Source of the DNA: Lentzea aerocolonigenes
GTDB taxonomy: Bacteria; Actinomycetota; Actinomycetes; Mycobacteriales; Pseudonocardiaceae
Reading direction: 5' to 3'
NCBI RefSeq assembly: GCF_000955955.1
Contig: NZ_JYJG01000093.1
Span: 1-64,000, forward strand
DNA: 64,000 bases
In this document: piece by piece, positions 15,036 through 24,235 of the stretch
How positions within the stretch are numbered: the first letter of the stretch is position 1
Layout: each line of letters starts with the position of its first letter
The notes under the pieces: generated by a model
Seen by the model: only the letters and a program-made list of their open reading frames with translations
Databases searched by the model: none
What the model was told of the DNA's origin: nothing
Program-made: the position numbers and the translations under genes

Positions 15036-15049
<14 letters not shown>
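14423..15049 (+). CDS. Hypothetical protein
   Basis: 208 aa starting with GTG ([20 protein letters not shown]). It is acidic and rich in Trp ([21 protein letters not shown]), with no signal, membrane segment or recognised domain, and is probably a soluble helical protein. The start is set by the reading frame and the 23-nt gap after the HxlR gene; the ribosome site is weak. Its 3' end overlaps the converging sdaA by 14 bp. Function unknown. Confidence 0.65.
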
Positions 15050-16400
<1,351 letters not shown>

Positions 16401-16431
16401 TGATCAGTCCTTCGTGGTGGGGTTCTGCAGG

Positions 16432-16812
16432 TCAGTCGTTGGTCAGCTCGGCGTACTTGGCCGCCGTGAGCAGGTTCTCCGCCGACTCCACGCGAACCTT
16501 GAACAGCCAGCCGGCGCCGTACGGGTCGTTGTTGATGACGGCCGGGTCGTCGACGACCGCACCGTTGACCTCGATCACCTCGCCGGTCACCGGGGAGAAC
16601 AGGTCGCTGACGGACTTGGTGCTCTCGAGCTCGCCGCAGACGGCGTTCGAGACGACCTTGGCCCCGACCTCGGGGAGCTGGACGAAGACGATGTCGCCGA
16701 GAGCGTCCGCGGCGTACTCGGTGATTCCGCAGGTCAGCGGGTCCTGGGTACCCGGCGTCCAGTCGACCCACTCGTGCTCGACGGTGTAGAGCAGGTTCTC
16801 GGGGAACTCCAC
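16432..16812 (-). CDS. gcvH: Glycine cleavage system H protein
   Basis: 126 aa lipoyl carrier of the glycine cleavage complex. YTVEHEWVDW opens the fold and ESTKSVSDLFSPVTGEV holds the lipoylated Lys. GTG start at 16812 with an AGAGGAG ribosome site 5 nt upstream. First gene of a two-gene operon with sdaA, behind a single glycine riboswitch. gcvP and gcvT are not in this window. Confidence 0.95.
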   Translation of the reverse strand: MEFPENLLYTVEHEWVDWTPGTQDPLTCGITEYAADALGDIVFVQLPEVGAKVVSNAVCGELESTKSVSDLFSPVTGEVIEVNGAVVDDPAVINNDPYGAGWLFKVRVESAENLLTAAKYAELTND

Positions 16813-16877
16813 GGCGACTCCTCTGGCTGTGACGGCTCGGTCAGGTGACTACCCCCTCCGCCGTGCAGAGTTGCCTA

Positions 16878-16963
16878 CCCCGAGCGGTCTTGCTGCCTGA
16901 GAGTGTGCGGGAGCTTGCCCCTTCGGCGCCTCGACTGCTTCGTCGAGGTCTCTCCCACTCGGG
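16878..16963 (-). promoter_or_regulatory. Glycine riboswitch (single aptamer) upstream of gcvH-sdaA
   Basis: On the minus strand the P1 arms CCCGAG (16963-16958) and CTCGGGG (16884-16878) close an 86-nt domain. Inside are the conserved gcvT-type blocks GGGAGAGACC, GCGCCGAAGGGGCAA and CTCTCAGGCA. These are the glycine-binding core. Only one aptamer is visible, not the usual tandem pair. An expression platform of ~65 nt leads to the gcvH ribosome site; glycine is expected to turn the operon on. Confidence 0.9.
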
Positions 16964-17037
16964 TTTCGGTGCCGCCCTGGTTGGACCAAAGGGCACCACG
17001 GCCGATGTTCAGTTTTGAGTCCTTCGAGACCAGGCGA

Positions 17038-17067
17038 ACGCTATGTGCGTCCCCCGCCAAGTGTCAA
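17038..17067 (-). promoter_or_regulatory. Promoter of the glycine riboswitch leader
   Basis: TTGACA (complement of 17062-17067), an 18-nt spacer and TAGCGT (complement of 17038-17043). This gives a start near 17031 and a leader of about 220 nt before gcvH. Confidence 0.7.
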
Positions 17068-17131
17068 CGCGAGATGGTTGACATCCGGGAGAGCGCTGCC
17101 ATGGTGAGCAGAGGCAGACATCGGAGGTCTC

Positions 17132-19387
17132 ATGAGGAAGCCGTTCATCGTCGCCTTGCTCGCCACACTCGTCCTGACCCCTGTGCCCGCTGTCTCGGCA
17201 GCTCCGGCACCGTCTCCGATCACCGTCCCCCTCACCCAGTACTTCGACAACGACGGCATCGACACCGCGTCCGGCCGGACCGGGAACTTCGACGGCTCCG
17301 GTTACGCTTTCCCTGCGGAAGGACTGCCGTCCGGGCAGGTCACGGCCGATGGCGTGCCGTACCTGTTCCCGGGAAATTCACAGGCCGAGAACAACAACGT
17401 GGTTGCCCTGGGGCAGCGGATCGAGCTGCCGCGCGGACGCTACCTGACCCTGCACTTCCTCCTGGCGTCCTCGTACGGGGCAGCCGGCGGAACCGCGACC
17501 GTGCACTACGCGGACGGGTCTTCGACGACCGGTTCGGTGAGCGGGCCGGACTGGTATTCGGGCAGTGGTCCGATCTCCGCGCCGTTCCGGTACTCGCCCG
17601 GCGGCACCGACCAGCACCCCGTGTCGATCGGCACCTCGCAGGTCTGGGCGGATCCCCAGAGGGAGGCCGTCGGGGTCACGCTGCCGGTCACGAACCCTGC
17701 GGTCGAGGGCAAGTCCTCGCTGCACGTGTTCGCGCTCTCGTTGCAACCGGTCGGCAAGGGCTCGGTGATCGCGGTTCGCGGTGCGCGCAGCACGACCAAG
17801 TTGCCGCGCGTGGGCGGGCAGACGATCGAGGCCACCGTCGTGAACCTCGGCGACCAGTGGCTGTCGAACGTCTCGGTGCGGGCCGAGGGGCTCGGTCTCG
17901 TGACGCTCGCGCCGGCGTCGGTGAAGCGGCTCGCGCCCGGTGAGGAAGCTCGGGTGCGGATCGGGATCCACGCGTACCGGACCGGCACGTTCGACGGCCG
18001 GGTGGTCGCGTCGTCGGCCAAAGCTTCGGCCTCACAGGACGCTCGGTTCACGCTGGGCGTGACGGACTACCAGGCGACTGACGCGTCGTTGGCCGCGCAC
18101 GAGTCGCCTTATTGGTTCGACGACGCCAAGTTCGGCATCTTCATCCACTGGGGGCTCTACTCGGTGCCGGCGTGGTCGCCGCCGGGTGAGCAGTACGCGG
18201 AGTGGTACTGGCAGTGGATGCAGGACCCGGCGAACGCCGTCAACGCGTACCACGCGGCGACGTACGGGAAGGACTTCTCGTACGACCAGTTCATCCAGCA
18301 GTTCACCGCCTCGAAGTTCGATCCGGAGGAGTGGGTCCGGCTGTTCGAGGCGGCCGGCGCGAAGTACTACGTGCTGACCTCCAAGCACCACGAAGGTTTC
18401 GCGCTGTGGGACTCGAAGGTGTCCGGCCGGGACTCCGTCGACCTGGGACCGAAGCGCGACCTGGTGAAGGAGCTGTTCGAGGCATCGCGGAAGTACACGC
18501 CAGGGCTCAAGAACGGGCTCTACTTCTCGATGCCGGAGTGGTTCAACCCGGACAACCCGTGGAGTGGGCACGGTCCGAAGAATCCGTGGACTGGAGCCGC
18601 TGAGCCGTACACCGGCTATCAGGCCGGGCGGGACTTCGTTCGCGACTACCAGGCGCCGCAGATGACCGAACTGGTCAACGGCTACGACCCCGACGTCATC
18701 TGGTGCGACATCGGCGGTGCGAACGACTCGCGGCGGGTCATGGCCGACTACTTCAACAAGGCCAAGAACCGGGCTGTCCCCAAGGACGTGACCGTCGACG
18801 ACCGGTGCGGCATCCCGACCCACGACTACACGACGCCGGAGTACGCGACGTACCCGAACACCGTGGTGAAGAAGTGGGAGGCGTCGCGCGGCCTCGACCC
18901 GCGGTCGTACGGCTGGAACCGGGCGACGCCGGACTCGATGTACATGACCGCGGACGAGGTGATCGACACGCTGGTCGACACGACGTCCAAGAACGGCAAC
19001 TTCCTGCTGGACATCGGCCCGCGCGCGGACGGTTCGATCCCCGAGATCATGCAGCAGCGGTTGCGCGAGACCGGGGCTTGGCTGCGGACGAACGGCGAGT
19101 CGATCTACGGCACGACGTACTGGTCGCGGATGGCTCAGCAGGGTCCGCTGCGCTTCACGGTGACAACTCCTGGGAGGACGAACGAGGCGTTCTACATCAC
19201 CTCGTTGGTCCAGCCGGGGTCACAGCTCGTGGTCGACGCTCCAGTGCCGCTCAAGGACTCGGACAAGATCACCTTGCTGGGGCATGACAGGCCCCTGAAT
19301 TGGACCCGATCGGGTGGAAAACTGGTGGTAGACGTGCCGCAGGGCGTTGGCCAGCACGCATGGGTGTTCAAAGTGGCTTTGTCCTGA
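17132..19387 (+). CDS. Secreted GH29-family alpha-L-fucosidase
   Basis: 751 aa with a Sec signal (FIVALLATLVLTPVPAVSA). Residues ~25-220 are a beta-rich accessory domain (possibly carbohydrate-binding), ~220-310 a CARDB/NEW3-like Ig-type domain (RGARSTTKLPRVGGQTIEATVVNLG), and ~320-660 the GH29 barrel: AKFGIFIHWGLYSVPAW, YVLTSKHHEGFALWDS, and PDVIWCDIGG with the expected nucleophile Asp. NGNFLLDIGPRADGSIPE is also typical of the family. It removes alpha-L-fucose from glycans outside the cell. A GGAGG ribosome site supports the start. Monocistronic. Confidence 0.9.
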   Translation: MRKPFIVALLATLVLTPVPAVSAAPAPSPITVPLTQYFDNDGIDTASGRTGNFDGSGYAFPAEGLPSGQVTADGVPYLFPGNSQAENNNVVALGQRIELPRGRYLTLHFLLASSYGAAGGTATVHYADGSSTTGSVSGPDWYSGSGPISAPFRYSPGGTDQHPVSIGTSQVWADPQREAVGVTLPVTNPAVEGKSSLHVFALSLQPVGKGSVIAVRGARSTTKLPRVGGQTIEATVVNLGDQWLSNVSVRAEGLGLVTLAPASVKRLAPGEEARVRIGIHAYRTGTFDGRVVASSAKASASQDARFTLGVTDYQATDASLAAHESPYWFDDAKFGIFIHWGLYSVPAWSPPGEQYAEWYWQWMQDPANAVNAYHAATYGKDFSYDQFIQQFTASKFDPEEWVRLFEAAGAKYYVLTSKHHEGFALWDSKVSGRDSVDLGPKRDLVKELFEASRKYTPGLKNGLYFSMPEWFNPDNPWSGHGPKNPWTGAAEPYTGYQAGRDFVRDYQAPQMTELVNGYDPDVIWCDIGGANDSRRVMADYFNKAKNRAVPKDVTVDDRCGIPTHDYTTPEYATYPNTVVKKWEASRGLDPRSYGWNRATPDSMYMTADEVIDTLVDTTSKNGNFLLDIGPRADGSIPEIMQQRLRETGAWLRTNGESIYGTTYWSRMAQQGPLRFTVTTPGRTNEAFYITSLVQPGSQLVVDAPVPLKDSDKITLLGHDRPLNWTRSGGKLVVDVPQGVGQHAWVFKVALS

Positions 19388-19415
19388 CAGAACAACCAGC
19401 CAGTGACCGGATAGT

Positions 19416-19500
19416 GCGATCCGCACGGTGACATGACCTTCCGGGTGCCCCACATTGTGAGATGTCGGCCACCGAACGGAGGAGTCATCGTGCGGATCGC
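19416..19500 (+). promoter_or_regulatory. Long-range inverted repeat pairing the ald leader with its start codon
   Basis: GCGATCCGCACG at 19416-19427 is the exact reverse complement of CGTGCGGATCGC at 19489-19500, which includes the GTG start (19490). The 61-nt loop contains the GGAGGAG ribosome site. If the leader begins upstream of 19416, the start codon can be sequestered; alternatively the repeat is a DNA-binding pair. Confidence 0.5.
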
Positions 19501-20602
19501 AGTGCCCCGCGAGATCAAGAACCACGAGTACCGCGTCGCTCTCACCCCTGCCGGTGCGCACGAACTGACCAGCCGCGGCCACGACGTCTTCGTCGAGCAG
19601 GGCGCCGGCCTCGGTTCCGCGATCACCGACGAGGAGTACCTCGCCGCGGGCGCCAAGATCCTCGCCTCCGCCGACGACGTGTGGGCCGAGGGCGACATGG
19701 TCCTCAAGGTCAAGGAGCCGATCGCGGCGGAGTACCCGCGTCTGCGCGCCGGCCAGACCCTCTTCACGTACCTGCACCTCGCCGCCGACAAGCCGCTGAC
19801 CGAGGCGCTGCTGGCCTCCGGCACCACGGCCATCGCCTACGAGACCGTGCAGCTGCCGAACCGCTCGCTGCCGCTGCTCGCCCCGATGTCCGAGGTCGCG
19901 GGCCGGCTGGCTCCGCAGGTCGGCGCGTTCTCCCTGATGAAGCCCTCCGGCGGCCGCGGCGTGCTGCCCGGCGGCGTCCCCGGCGTCGCCCCGGCCCGCG
20001 TGGTCGTGATCGGCGGCGGCGTGGCCGGCGTCAACGCCGCCACCATCGCCGTCGGCATGGGCGCGGACGTGCAGATCCTCGACACCAACGTCGATCGCCT
20101 GCGTCAGATCGACGCCCAGTTCCAGGGCCGTCTGCGCACGCTGGCCTCGAACGCTTTCTCCGTCGAGCAGGCCGTCCGAGAGGCCGACCTGGTCATCGGC
20201 GCCGTCCTGGTGCCGGGTGCCGCGGCTCCGAAGCTGGTTTCCAACTCCCTGGTCGCCGACATGAAGCCGGGCTCCGTCCTGGTGGACATCGCCATCGACC
20301 AGGGCGGCTGCTTCGAGGACTCCCGCCCCACCACGCACGCCGAGCCGACCTACGAGGTCCACAACTCCGTCTTCTACTGCGTGGCGAACATGCCGGGCGC
20401 CGTCCCGCGCACCTCGACCTACGCGCTGACCAACGTGACGCTGCCCTACGCGGTCGCGCTGGCCGACAAGGGCTGGACGCAGGCGCTGAAGGACGACCGT
20501 TCGCTCGCCCTGGGCCTCAACGCCCACGCCGGCCAGCTGACCAACGGCCCGGTGGCCGAGGCGACCGGCCTCGTGCACACGCCGCTGGAGACCGTCATCT
20601 GA
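19490..20602 (+). CDS. ald: Alanine dehydrogenase
   Basis: 370 aa. Reversible NAD-linked deamination of L-alanine to pyruvate. MRIAVPREIKNHEYRVALTPAGA opens the PNT/AlaDH N-terminal domain; the catalytic Lys/His region is VLKVKEP and YLHLAADK; the Rossmann motif is VVVIGGGVAGVNAA. GTG start with GGAGGAG 5-10 nt upstream. Monocistronic with a terminator after the stop. Its leader shows an inverted repeat over the start codon. Confidence 0.95.
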   Translation: MRIAVPREIKNHEYRVALTPAGAHELTSRGHDVFVEQGAGLGSAITDEEYLAAGAKILASADDVWAEGDMVLKVKEPIAAEYPRLRAGQTLFTYLHLAADKPLTEALLASGTTAIAYETVQLPNRSLPLLAPMSEVAGRLAPQVGAFSLMKPSGGRGVLPGGVPGVAPARVVVIGGGVAGVNAATIAVGMGADVQILDTNVDRLRQIDAQFQGRLRTLASNAFSVEQAVREADLVIGAVLVPGAAAPKLVSNSLVADMKPGSVLVDIAIDQGGCFEDSRPTTHAEPTYEVHNSVFYCVANMPGAVPRTSTYALTNVTLPYAVALADKGWTQALKDDRSLALGLNAHAGQLTNGPVAEATGLVHTPLETVI

Positions 20603-20622
20603 GGCCAACTGAATGAATGAGG

Positions 20623-20652
20623 CCCCCGCACGCGATCACGCTGCGGGGGTTT
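20623..20652. terminator. Rho-independent terminator after ald
   Basis: CCCCCGCA (20623-20630) pairs with TGCGGGGG (20642-20649), loop 11 nt, followed by TTT. It also lies at the 3' end of the convergent gene at 20656. Confidence 0.8.
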
Positions 20653-20655
20653 CGC

Positions 20656-21000
20656 CTATTCCGGTTTCAGTTCGGCGCGGTACTCGTCCACGAGGCGGAA
20701 GAACAGGTCGAGCGGGTCGTCCGCCCCGCCGTACTCCTCAATGGCACAGGCCCAGCCGAGGGACATCCCCCAGCCGAACCTGGCCGCCAGCCAGCTGCTG
20801 AAGTCACGGCTCGACCCGAACGCGAACTGCTCCTCGACGCCGTGCACCTCCAGAGCAAGGCCATAGCCCCAGAGCAGGGTCTGCAGCGTCCCGAGCCGTC
20901 TCCCCGGAACCCACAGCTCCGGCCGGAGCCGGATGTCCTCCAGCAGGCCGTAGACGTCTTCGTGCTCGGACGGCAGTTTCGGCCGCGGTGAGGCGCTCAT
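20656..21000 (-). CDS. Hypothetical small protein coupled to TetR
   Basis: 114 aa, no signal or membrane segment. VYGLLEDIRLRPELWVPGRRLGTLQTLLWGYGLAL and FSSWLAARFGWGMSLGWACAIEEYGG resemble small uncharacterised actinobacterial proteins with an [IL]RxRPxxW start; I do not recognise a function. The ATG at 21000 overlaps the TetR stop by 4 nt, so it belongs to the TetR-efflux operon (pump, TetR, this gene in transcript order). Confidence 0.72.
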   Translation of the reverse strand: MSASPRPKLPSEHEDVYGLLEDIRLRPELWVPGRRLGTLQTLLWGYGLALEVHGVEEQFAFGSSRDFSSWLAARFGWGMSLGWACAIEEYGGADDPLDLFFRLVDEYRAELKPE

Positions 21001-21680
21001 GACCGCAGCGCCGCCACTCGCGCCTTGATGCCGTCGATCACGCAGTCCAGCCCGAACTCGAACTGCCCCTCCAGCATCCACACCGCCGGATCGTTCAGCA
21101 TCTCGACGTAGCGGGGGTGCTTCTCCCGGTACAGGTCGGCGATCTTCCCCAGGTCCGGCGGCGGCTCGTCCATCCCGCCGCGCGCGGCGAAGTTCGCCTC
21201 GGCCAGCGCGAACCCGGTGACGAAGCTCGACACCGTCGACACCGACTGGGCGGCCGCCGCCGTCGACAGTCCCGCGCGCAGCATGGGTTCGAGCATCGAG
21301 TCGGCCATCGCCACCGCGTTCGGGCCGATCGAGTTGAACTCGCCGATGCCGCGCACCCACCACGGGTGCTTGAGCGCGAGATGACGCAGCGAGTGCATCA
21401 TCTCGCGCAACGCGGGCTCCCAGTCCGCGTCCGGGGCCGGCAGCGGGAACTCGCCGTAGATCTCGTCGAGGCAGAGCTCGATCAACGCGTCCTTGGTCGG
21501 CACGTGCCAGTAGAGCGACATCGGTGCCGCGCCCAGCTCGGCGGCGAGCTTGCGCATGGACAGCTTCTGCATGCCGTGCGCGTCCAGCATCTCCATCGCC
21601 TTGCGGACGATCGCCTCCCGGCTCAGGCCGAGAGGCTGGCCGCTGCCGGGCCTGGGCTTGCTGAAGAACACGCTGTCCAC
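20997..21680 (-). CDS. TetR-family transcriptional regulator
   Basis: 227 aa. An N-terminal HTH (LSREAIVRKAMEMLDAHGMQKLSMRKLAAELGAAPMSLYWHVPTKDALIEL) is followed by an all-helical ligand domain like the TetR-class C-terminal family. I chose GTG 21680, 10 nt after the pump stop, because AGGA lies 8 nt upstream; a GTG at 21698 would overlap the pump gene. As a TetR gene in an operon with a DHA2 efflux pump it probably represses that operon through the repeat at 23159-23180. Confidence 0.87.
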   Translation of the reverse strand: MDSVFFSKPRPGSGQPLGLSREAIVRKAMEMLDAHGMQKLSMRKLAAELGAAPMSLYWHVPTKDALIELCLDEIYGEFPLPAPDADWEPALREMMHSLRHLALKHPWWVRGIGEFNSIGPNAVAMADSMLEPMLRAGLSTAAAAQSVSTVSSFVTGFALAEANFAARGGMDEPPPDLGKIADLYREKHPRYVEMLNDPAVWMLEGQFEFGLDCVIDGIKARVAALRS

Positions 21681-21690
21681 GGCATCGATC

Positions 21691-23139
21691 CTAAGCACGC
21701 CGCAACAACACGCTGGCCACAACACCTCCCAGGAACACGGCGATCGCACCGATCACCAGGCTCACGCTCATACCGGACGAGAACGCGTCGCGCACGACCG
21801 TGATGTCCGCGCCGCTGTGCAACGCCACGCTCAAAGAGCGACCGGGAACGCCGTCCGGAAGCTCGGCAGCGAACCGGGCCGACAGCAGCGCGCCGAGCAC
21901 CGCGATGCCAAACGACGAACCCAGCTCGGTCAACGTGCCGGAGAGCCCGGATGCGATGCCGGCGCGTTCCGGGGGAATCGACCCCATCAGCGCGTTGACC
22001 GCAACTGGTTGTGCCACACCGACTCCCACGCCGATGAGGATCAGTCCGGCCAGCGTCGGCGGATACGTCGTGCCGATCGACAACAGCGCCACGCCTCCCG
22101 CGACGATCGTCATGCCGAGCAGCATCGCCTTGCCGGCGCCCAGTTTCAGCACGAGCTGGCCCAGGGTGTTGCTCGTGACGAGCAACGCGATCGCCATCGG
22201 CGCCACGCGGATGCCGGCCTCCAACGGGCTGTAGCCGAGCACGCCCTGAAGGTGTTGTGTCAGCAGGAAGAGCGAGCCCGCCATGCCGAACGCCGCCAGC
22301 ACGCCCGACGCCACCGCACCGGTGAAACGGCGGTCCTTGAAGAACCCGAGGTCCAGCATCGGTTCGGCGGTGTGCCGTTCCCACAGCCCGAACGCCGTCA
22401 TGGTGACCACGCCGAGCGCCACCGGCACGCCGAACTCCAGCGAGCCGAAACCGTGCTCCGGCACCGAGATCACCGCGTACACCAGCGAGACCATGCCGAT
22501 GATCGACAGGATCGAGCCGAGGACGTCCGGCTTGCGCACGGTCGGGTCCTTGGACTCCGGCACCAGCGCCGCCACGGCCGCGATCGCGAGGACCGCCACC
22601 GGCACGTTGATCAGGAACACCGAGCCCCACCAGAAGTTCTTGATGAGCGCGCCACCGATCACCGGCCCGGCCGCGAAGCCGAGGCTCGTCACCGCCGCCC
22701 AGATGCCGATGGCCTTCGGGCGTTCCTTCTCGTCGAACAACTGCATCAGCACGGCCAGCGTGCCCGGCATCAGCATCGCCGCGCCGACGCCCATGAAGCC
22801 CCGTGCCGCGATCAACGCCTCGGACGAGCCCGCGTAGGCCGCCACGGCGCTGCCCGCGCCGAAGAGCAGCAGACCGCCCAGCAACGCCTTCTTGCGCCCG
22901 AACCTGTCGCTGAGGCTGCCGGTCGTGAGCAGCAGACCCGCCAGCGCGAGCGAGTAGGCGTTGATCATCCACTGGATGTCCGCGGTACTGGCGTCGAGAC
23001 CCGTGGAGATCGACGGGATCGCCACGTTCAGCACGGTGTTGTCCAGCACCACGACCATCACGGACAGGCAGAGCACGCCGAGCACGGCCCAGCGCTGGGG
23101 ATGCGGGTGCACCCCGATCTTCTCGGTCGTCGAAGTCAT
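21691..23139 (-). CDS. DHA2-family (14-TM) drug:H+ antiporter
   Basis: 482 aa, about 14 hydrophobic segments. Motif A GSLSDRFGRKKALLGG, motif C-like GFAAGPVIGGALIKNFWWGSVFLINVP and DNTVLNVAIPSIS identify an EmrB/QacA-type exporter. The ribosome site AAGGGGGACGAGAG precedes ATG 23139. First gene of an operon with TetR. Likely exports a toxic or self-made compound; substrate not predictable. Confidence 0.9.
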   Translation of the reverse strand: MTSTTEKIGVHPHPQRWAVLGVLCLSVMVVVLDNTVLNVAIPSISTGLDASTADIQWMINAYSLALAGLLLTTGSLSDRFGRKKALLGGLLLFGAGSAVAAYAGSSEALIAARGFMGVGAAMLMPGTLAVLMQLFDEKERPKAIGIWAAVTSLGFAAGPVIGGALIKNFWWGSVFLINVPVAVLAIAAVAALVPESKDPTVRKPDVLGSILSIIGMVSLVYAVISVPEHGFGSLEFGVPVALGVVTMTAFGLWERHTAEPMLDLGFFKDRRFTGAVASGVLAAFGMAGSLFLLTQHLQGVLGYSPLEAGIRVAPMAIALLVTSNTLGQLVLKLGAGKAMLLGMTIVAGGVALLSIGTTYPPTLAGLILIGVGVGVAQPVAVNALMGSIPPERAGIASGLSGTLTELGSSFGIAVLGALLSARFAAELPDGVPGRSLSVALHSGADITVVRDAFSSGMSVSLVIGAIAVFLGGVVASVLLRRA

Positions 23140-23158
23140 CTCTCGTCCCCCTTACGGT

Positions 23159-23180
23159 GTACGAGCAACTTACATCGTAC
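23159..23180. promoter_or_regulatory. Probable TetR operator in the efflux-pump promoter
   Basis: GTACGA (23159-23164) and TCGTAC (23175-23180) are perfect inverted arms 10 bp apart, 20 bp upstream of the pump start. Size and spacing suit a TetR dimer. Confidence 0.55.
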
Positions 23181-23590
23181 GAGACCGCAGGGCGCAAGAG
23201 GATTTCGCTCAGAGACGAGGAGTGCCCGCAGCCGGCGAAAAGGGGGAGAAGGGGGAGACCCGGGGGTTCGGGGGTGTCCCCCGAAAAACACTGCGGGCTC
23301 TGGCGAAATCGGCCGAAGGTCGATGAGCGCCAGAGCCCGCCACGTAAAGGGCGGCCGCGCTCAACCAGCCTGGGGGTCACTGGGAGCGGGGCCGCCGTCA
23401 CCAAATATAGCGGGCCCGAGGCACCGCCGCCCAGCACCCCCACCGAAACGCGACCAGAAAGTTTCCCCAACTGGACCACTGCCCGTGTTGGGCCCGTCCA
23501 GCAAACGAGTGAATTCCCCCTCGCGCGGTGCGGCGAGCAGGGCCAACGACCGATGAAGACGGAGTCGGGTGTCCCTCGAAGGGAGATTCC
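23181..23590. other. Hairpin-rich intergenic region of 410 bp
   Basis: No gene with a ribosome site or coding-like composition is seen. It contains a GGGGGAGAAGGGGGAG purine run (23242-23257), a TTCGGGGG-TGT-CCCCCGAA hairpin (23267-23285), a 13-bp perfect stem (23293-23305 with 23328-23340), and further GC-rich blocks up to the small gene at 23591. It may hold an untranslated RNA on the minus strand ending at the T-run near 23285. Confidence 0.45.
23285..23340 (-). terminator. Minus-strand terminator-like hairpin
   Basis: Read leftward, GCGGGCTCTGGCG (complement of 23328-23340) pairs with CGCCAGAGCCCGC (complement of 23293-23305) and is followed by AGTG and TTTTT (to 23285). No minus-strand gene lies immediately upstream of it, so it either protects the pump promoter from read-through or ends an unknown RNA. 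Confidence 0.5.
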
Positions 23591-23773
23591 ATGGCTGAAC
23601 CACAGGGATGGATCCACTGCCACGACCCGTTCGGTCGGGACAGATCGATGACCGTTCTGGTCGAGAACGACCGAGTTCTCCTGGTCACGCCACCGGGCGA
23701 GACCGCTGTGATGTCCGCCACTCAGACGCGTCGGCTGGGCTCTTTGCTCGACCAGGCCACGGCGAAGATGTGA
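23591..23773 (+). CDS. Small conserved hypothetical protein (60 aa)
   Basis: 60 aa, MAEPQGWIHCHDPFGRDRSMTVLVENDRVLLVTPPGE. A short beta-strand protein reminiscent of the tiny partners found beside regulators in actinomycetes. AGGGAGA lies 5-11 nt upstream of the ATG and the stop overlaps the next start (TGATG), both strong signs of a real gene. Function unknown; expected to act with the next protein. Confidence 0.75.
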   Translation: MAEPQGWIHCHDPFGRDRSMTVLVENDRVLLVTPPGETAVMSATQTRRLGSLLDQATAKM

Positions 23774-24213
23774 TGGACGACGCCCTGCGAGACGCGGTGC
23801 TGCAACGGCTGGCACTGCTGGACAAGGTGGCCGAGCACGGCGAGGCCGAGGCCCTGGTGCCCCTGGCCCGCGCGGAGATCCACCGCCTGGCGGACGGCTG
23901 GCGCCTGCTGCTGACGGTCCACCAGCCCGATGAGGACGGCCGCTGCAAGGCGTGTCCTGGCTGGTTGCGGCGACGGCGGTGGCCCTGCCAGGTCTGGAAC
24001 ATGGCTCATCAGCACCTGATCGGCGAGGGTCTGCCGCACCGGGAACGCCGCAAGCCGTTGCGCAACCCGTTCACCCGATCAGGCACGATCGAGATTCCCG
24101 AGGAAACACCGGTCGAGCTGACCACCGAACTGCCGCCGATCTTGTCCGACGTGCCGCCGCAGGTGCACCGGGCTCCGGTCGTGACACGTCCGAAGCACGC
24201 CTTGCCCGACTGA
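23773..24213 (+). CDS. Hypothetical protein with Cys-rich CxxC/WPC motif
   Basis: 146 aa. The middle contains DGRCKACPGWLRRRRWPCQVWNMAHQHLIGEG, a CxxC...C pattern that could bind zinc. The N-terminal ~50 residues are helical, and the C-terminal third is Pro/Glu-rich and probably disordered. It overlaps the 60-aa gene by one base. I recall similar CxxCP/RRWPC proteins in related actinomycetes, but no function is assigned. An ABC transporter follows 22 bp later. Confidence 0.72.
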   Translation: MDDALRDAVLQRLALLDKVAEHGEAEALVPLARAEIHRLADGWRLLLTVHQPDEDGRCKACPGWLRRRRWPCQVWNMAHQHLIGEGLPHRERRKPLRNPFTRSGTIEIPEETPVELTTELPPILSDVPPQVHRAPVVTRPKHALPD

Positions 24214-24235
24214 CACTTCAGGCAGGATGGGCCGC

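Noticed and set aside
23267..23285. TTCGGGGG-TGT-CCCCCGAA as a terminator
   Set aside because: On the + strand it is followed by A residues, and on the - strand the T-run precedes the stem, so the polarity is wrong for termination; kept only as part of the intergenic description.
23157..23651. A 164-codon rightward open frame between the pump and the small gene
   Set aside because: It runs through strong hairpins, has no ribosome site, low complexity, and overlaps the well-supported 60-aa gene.
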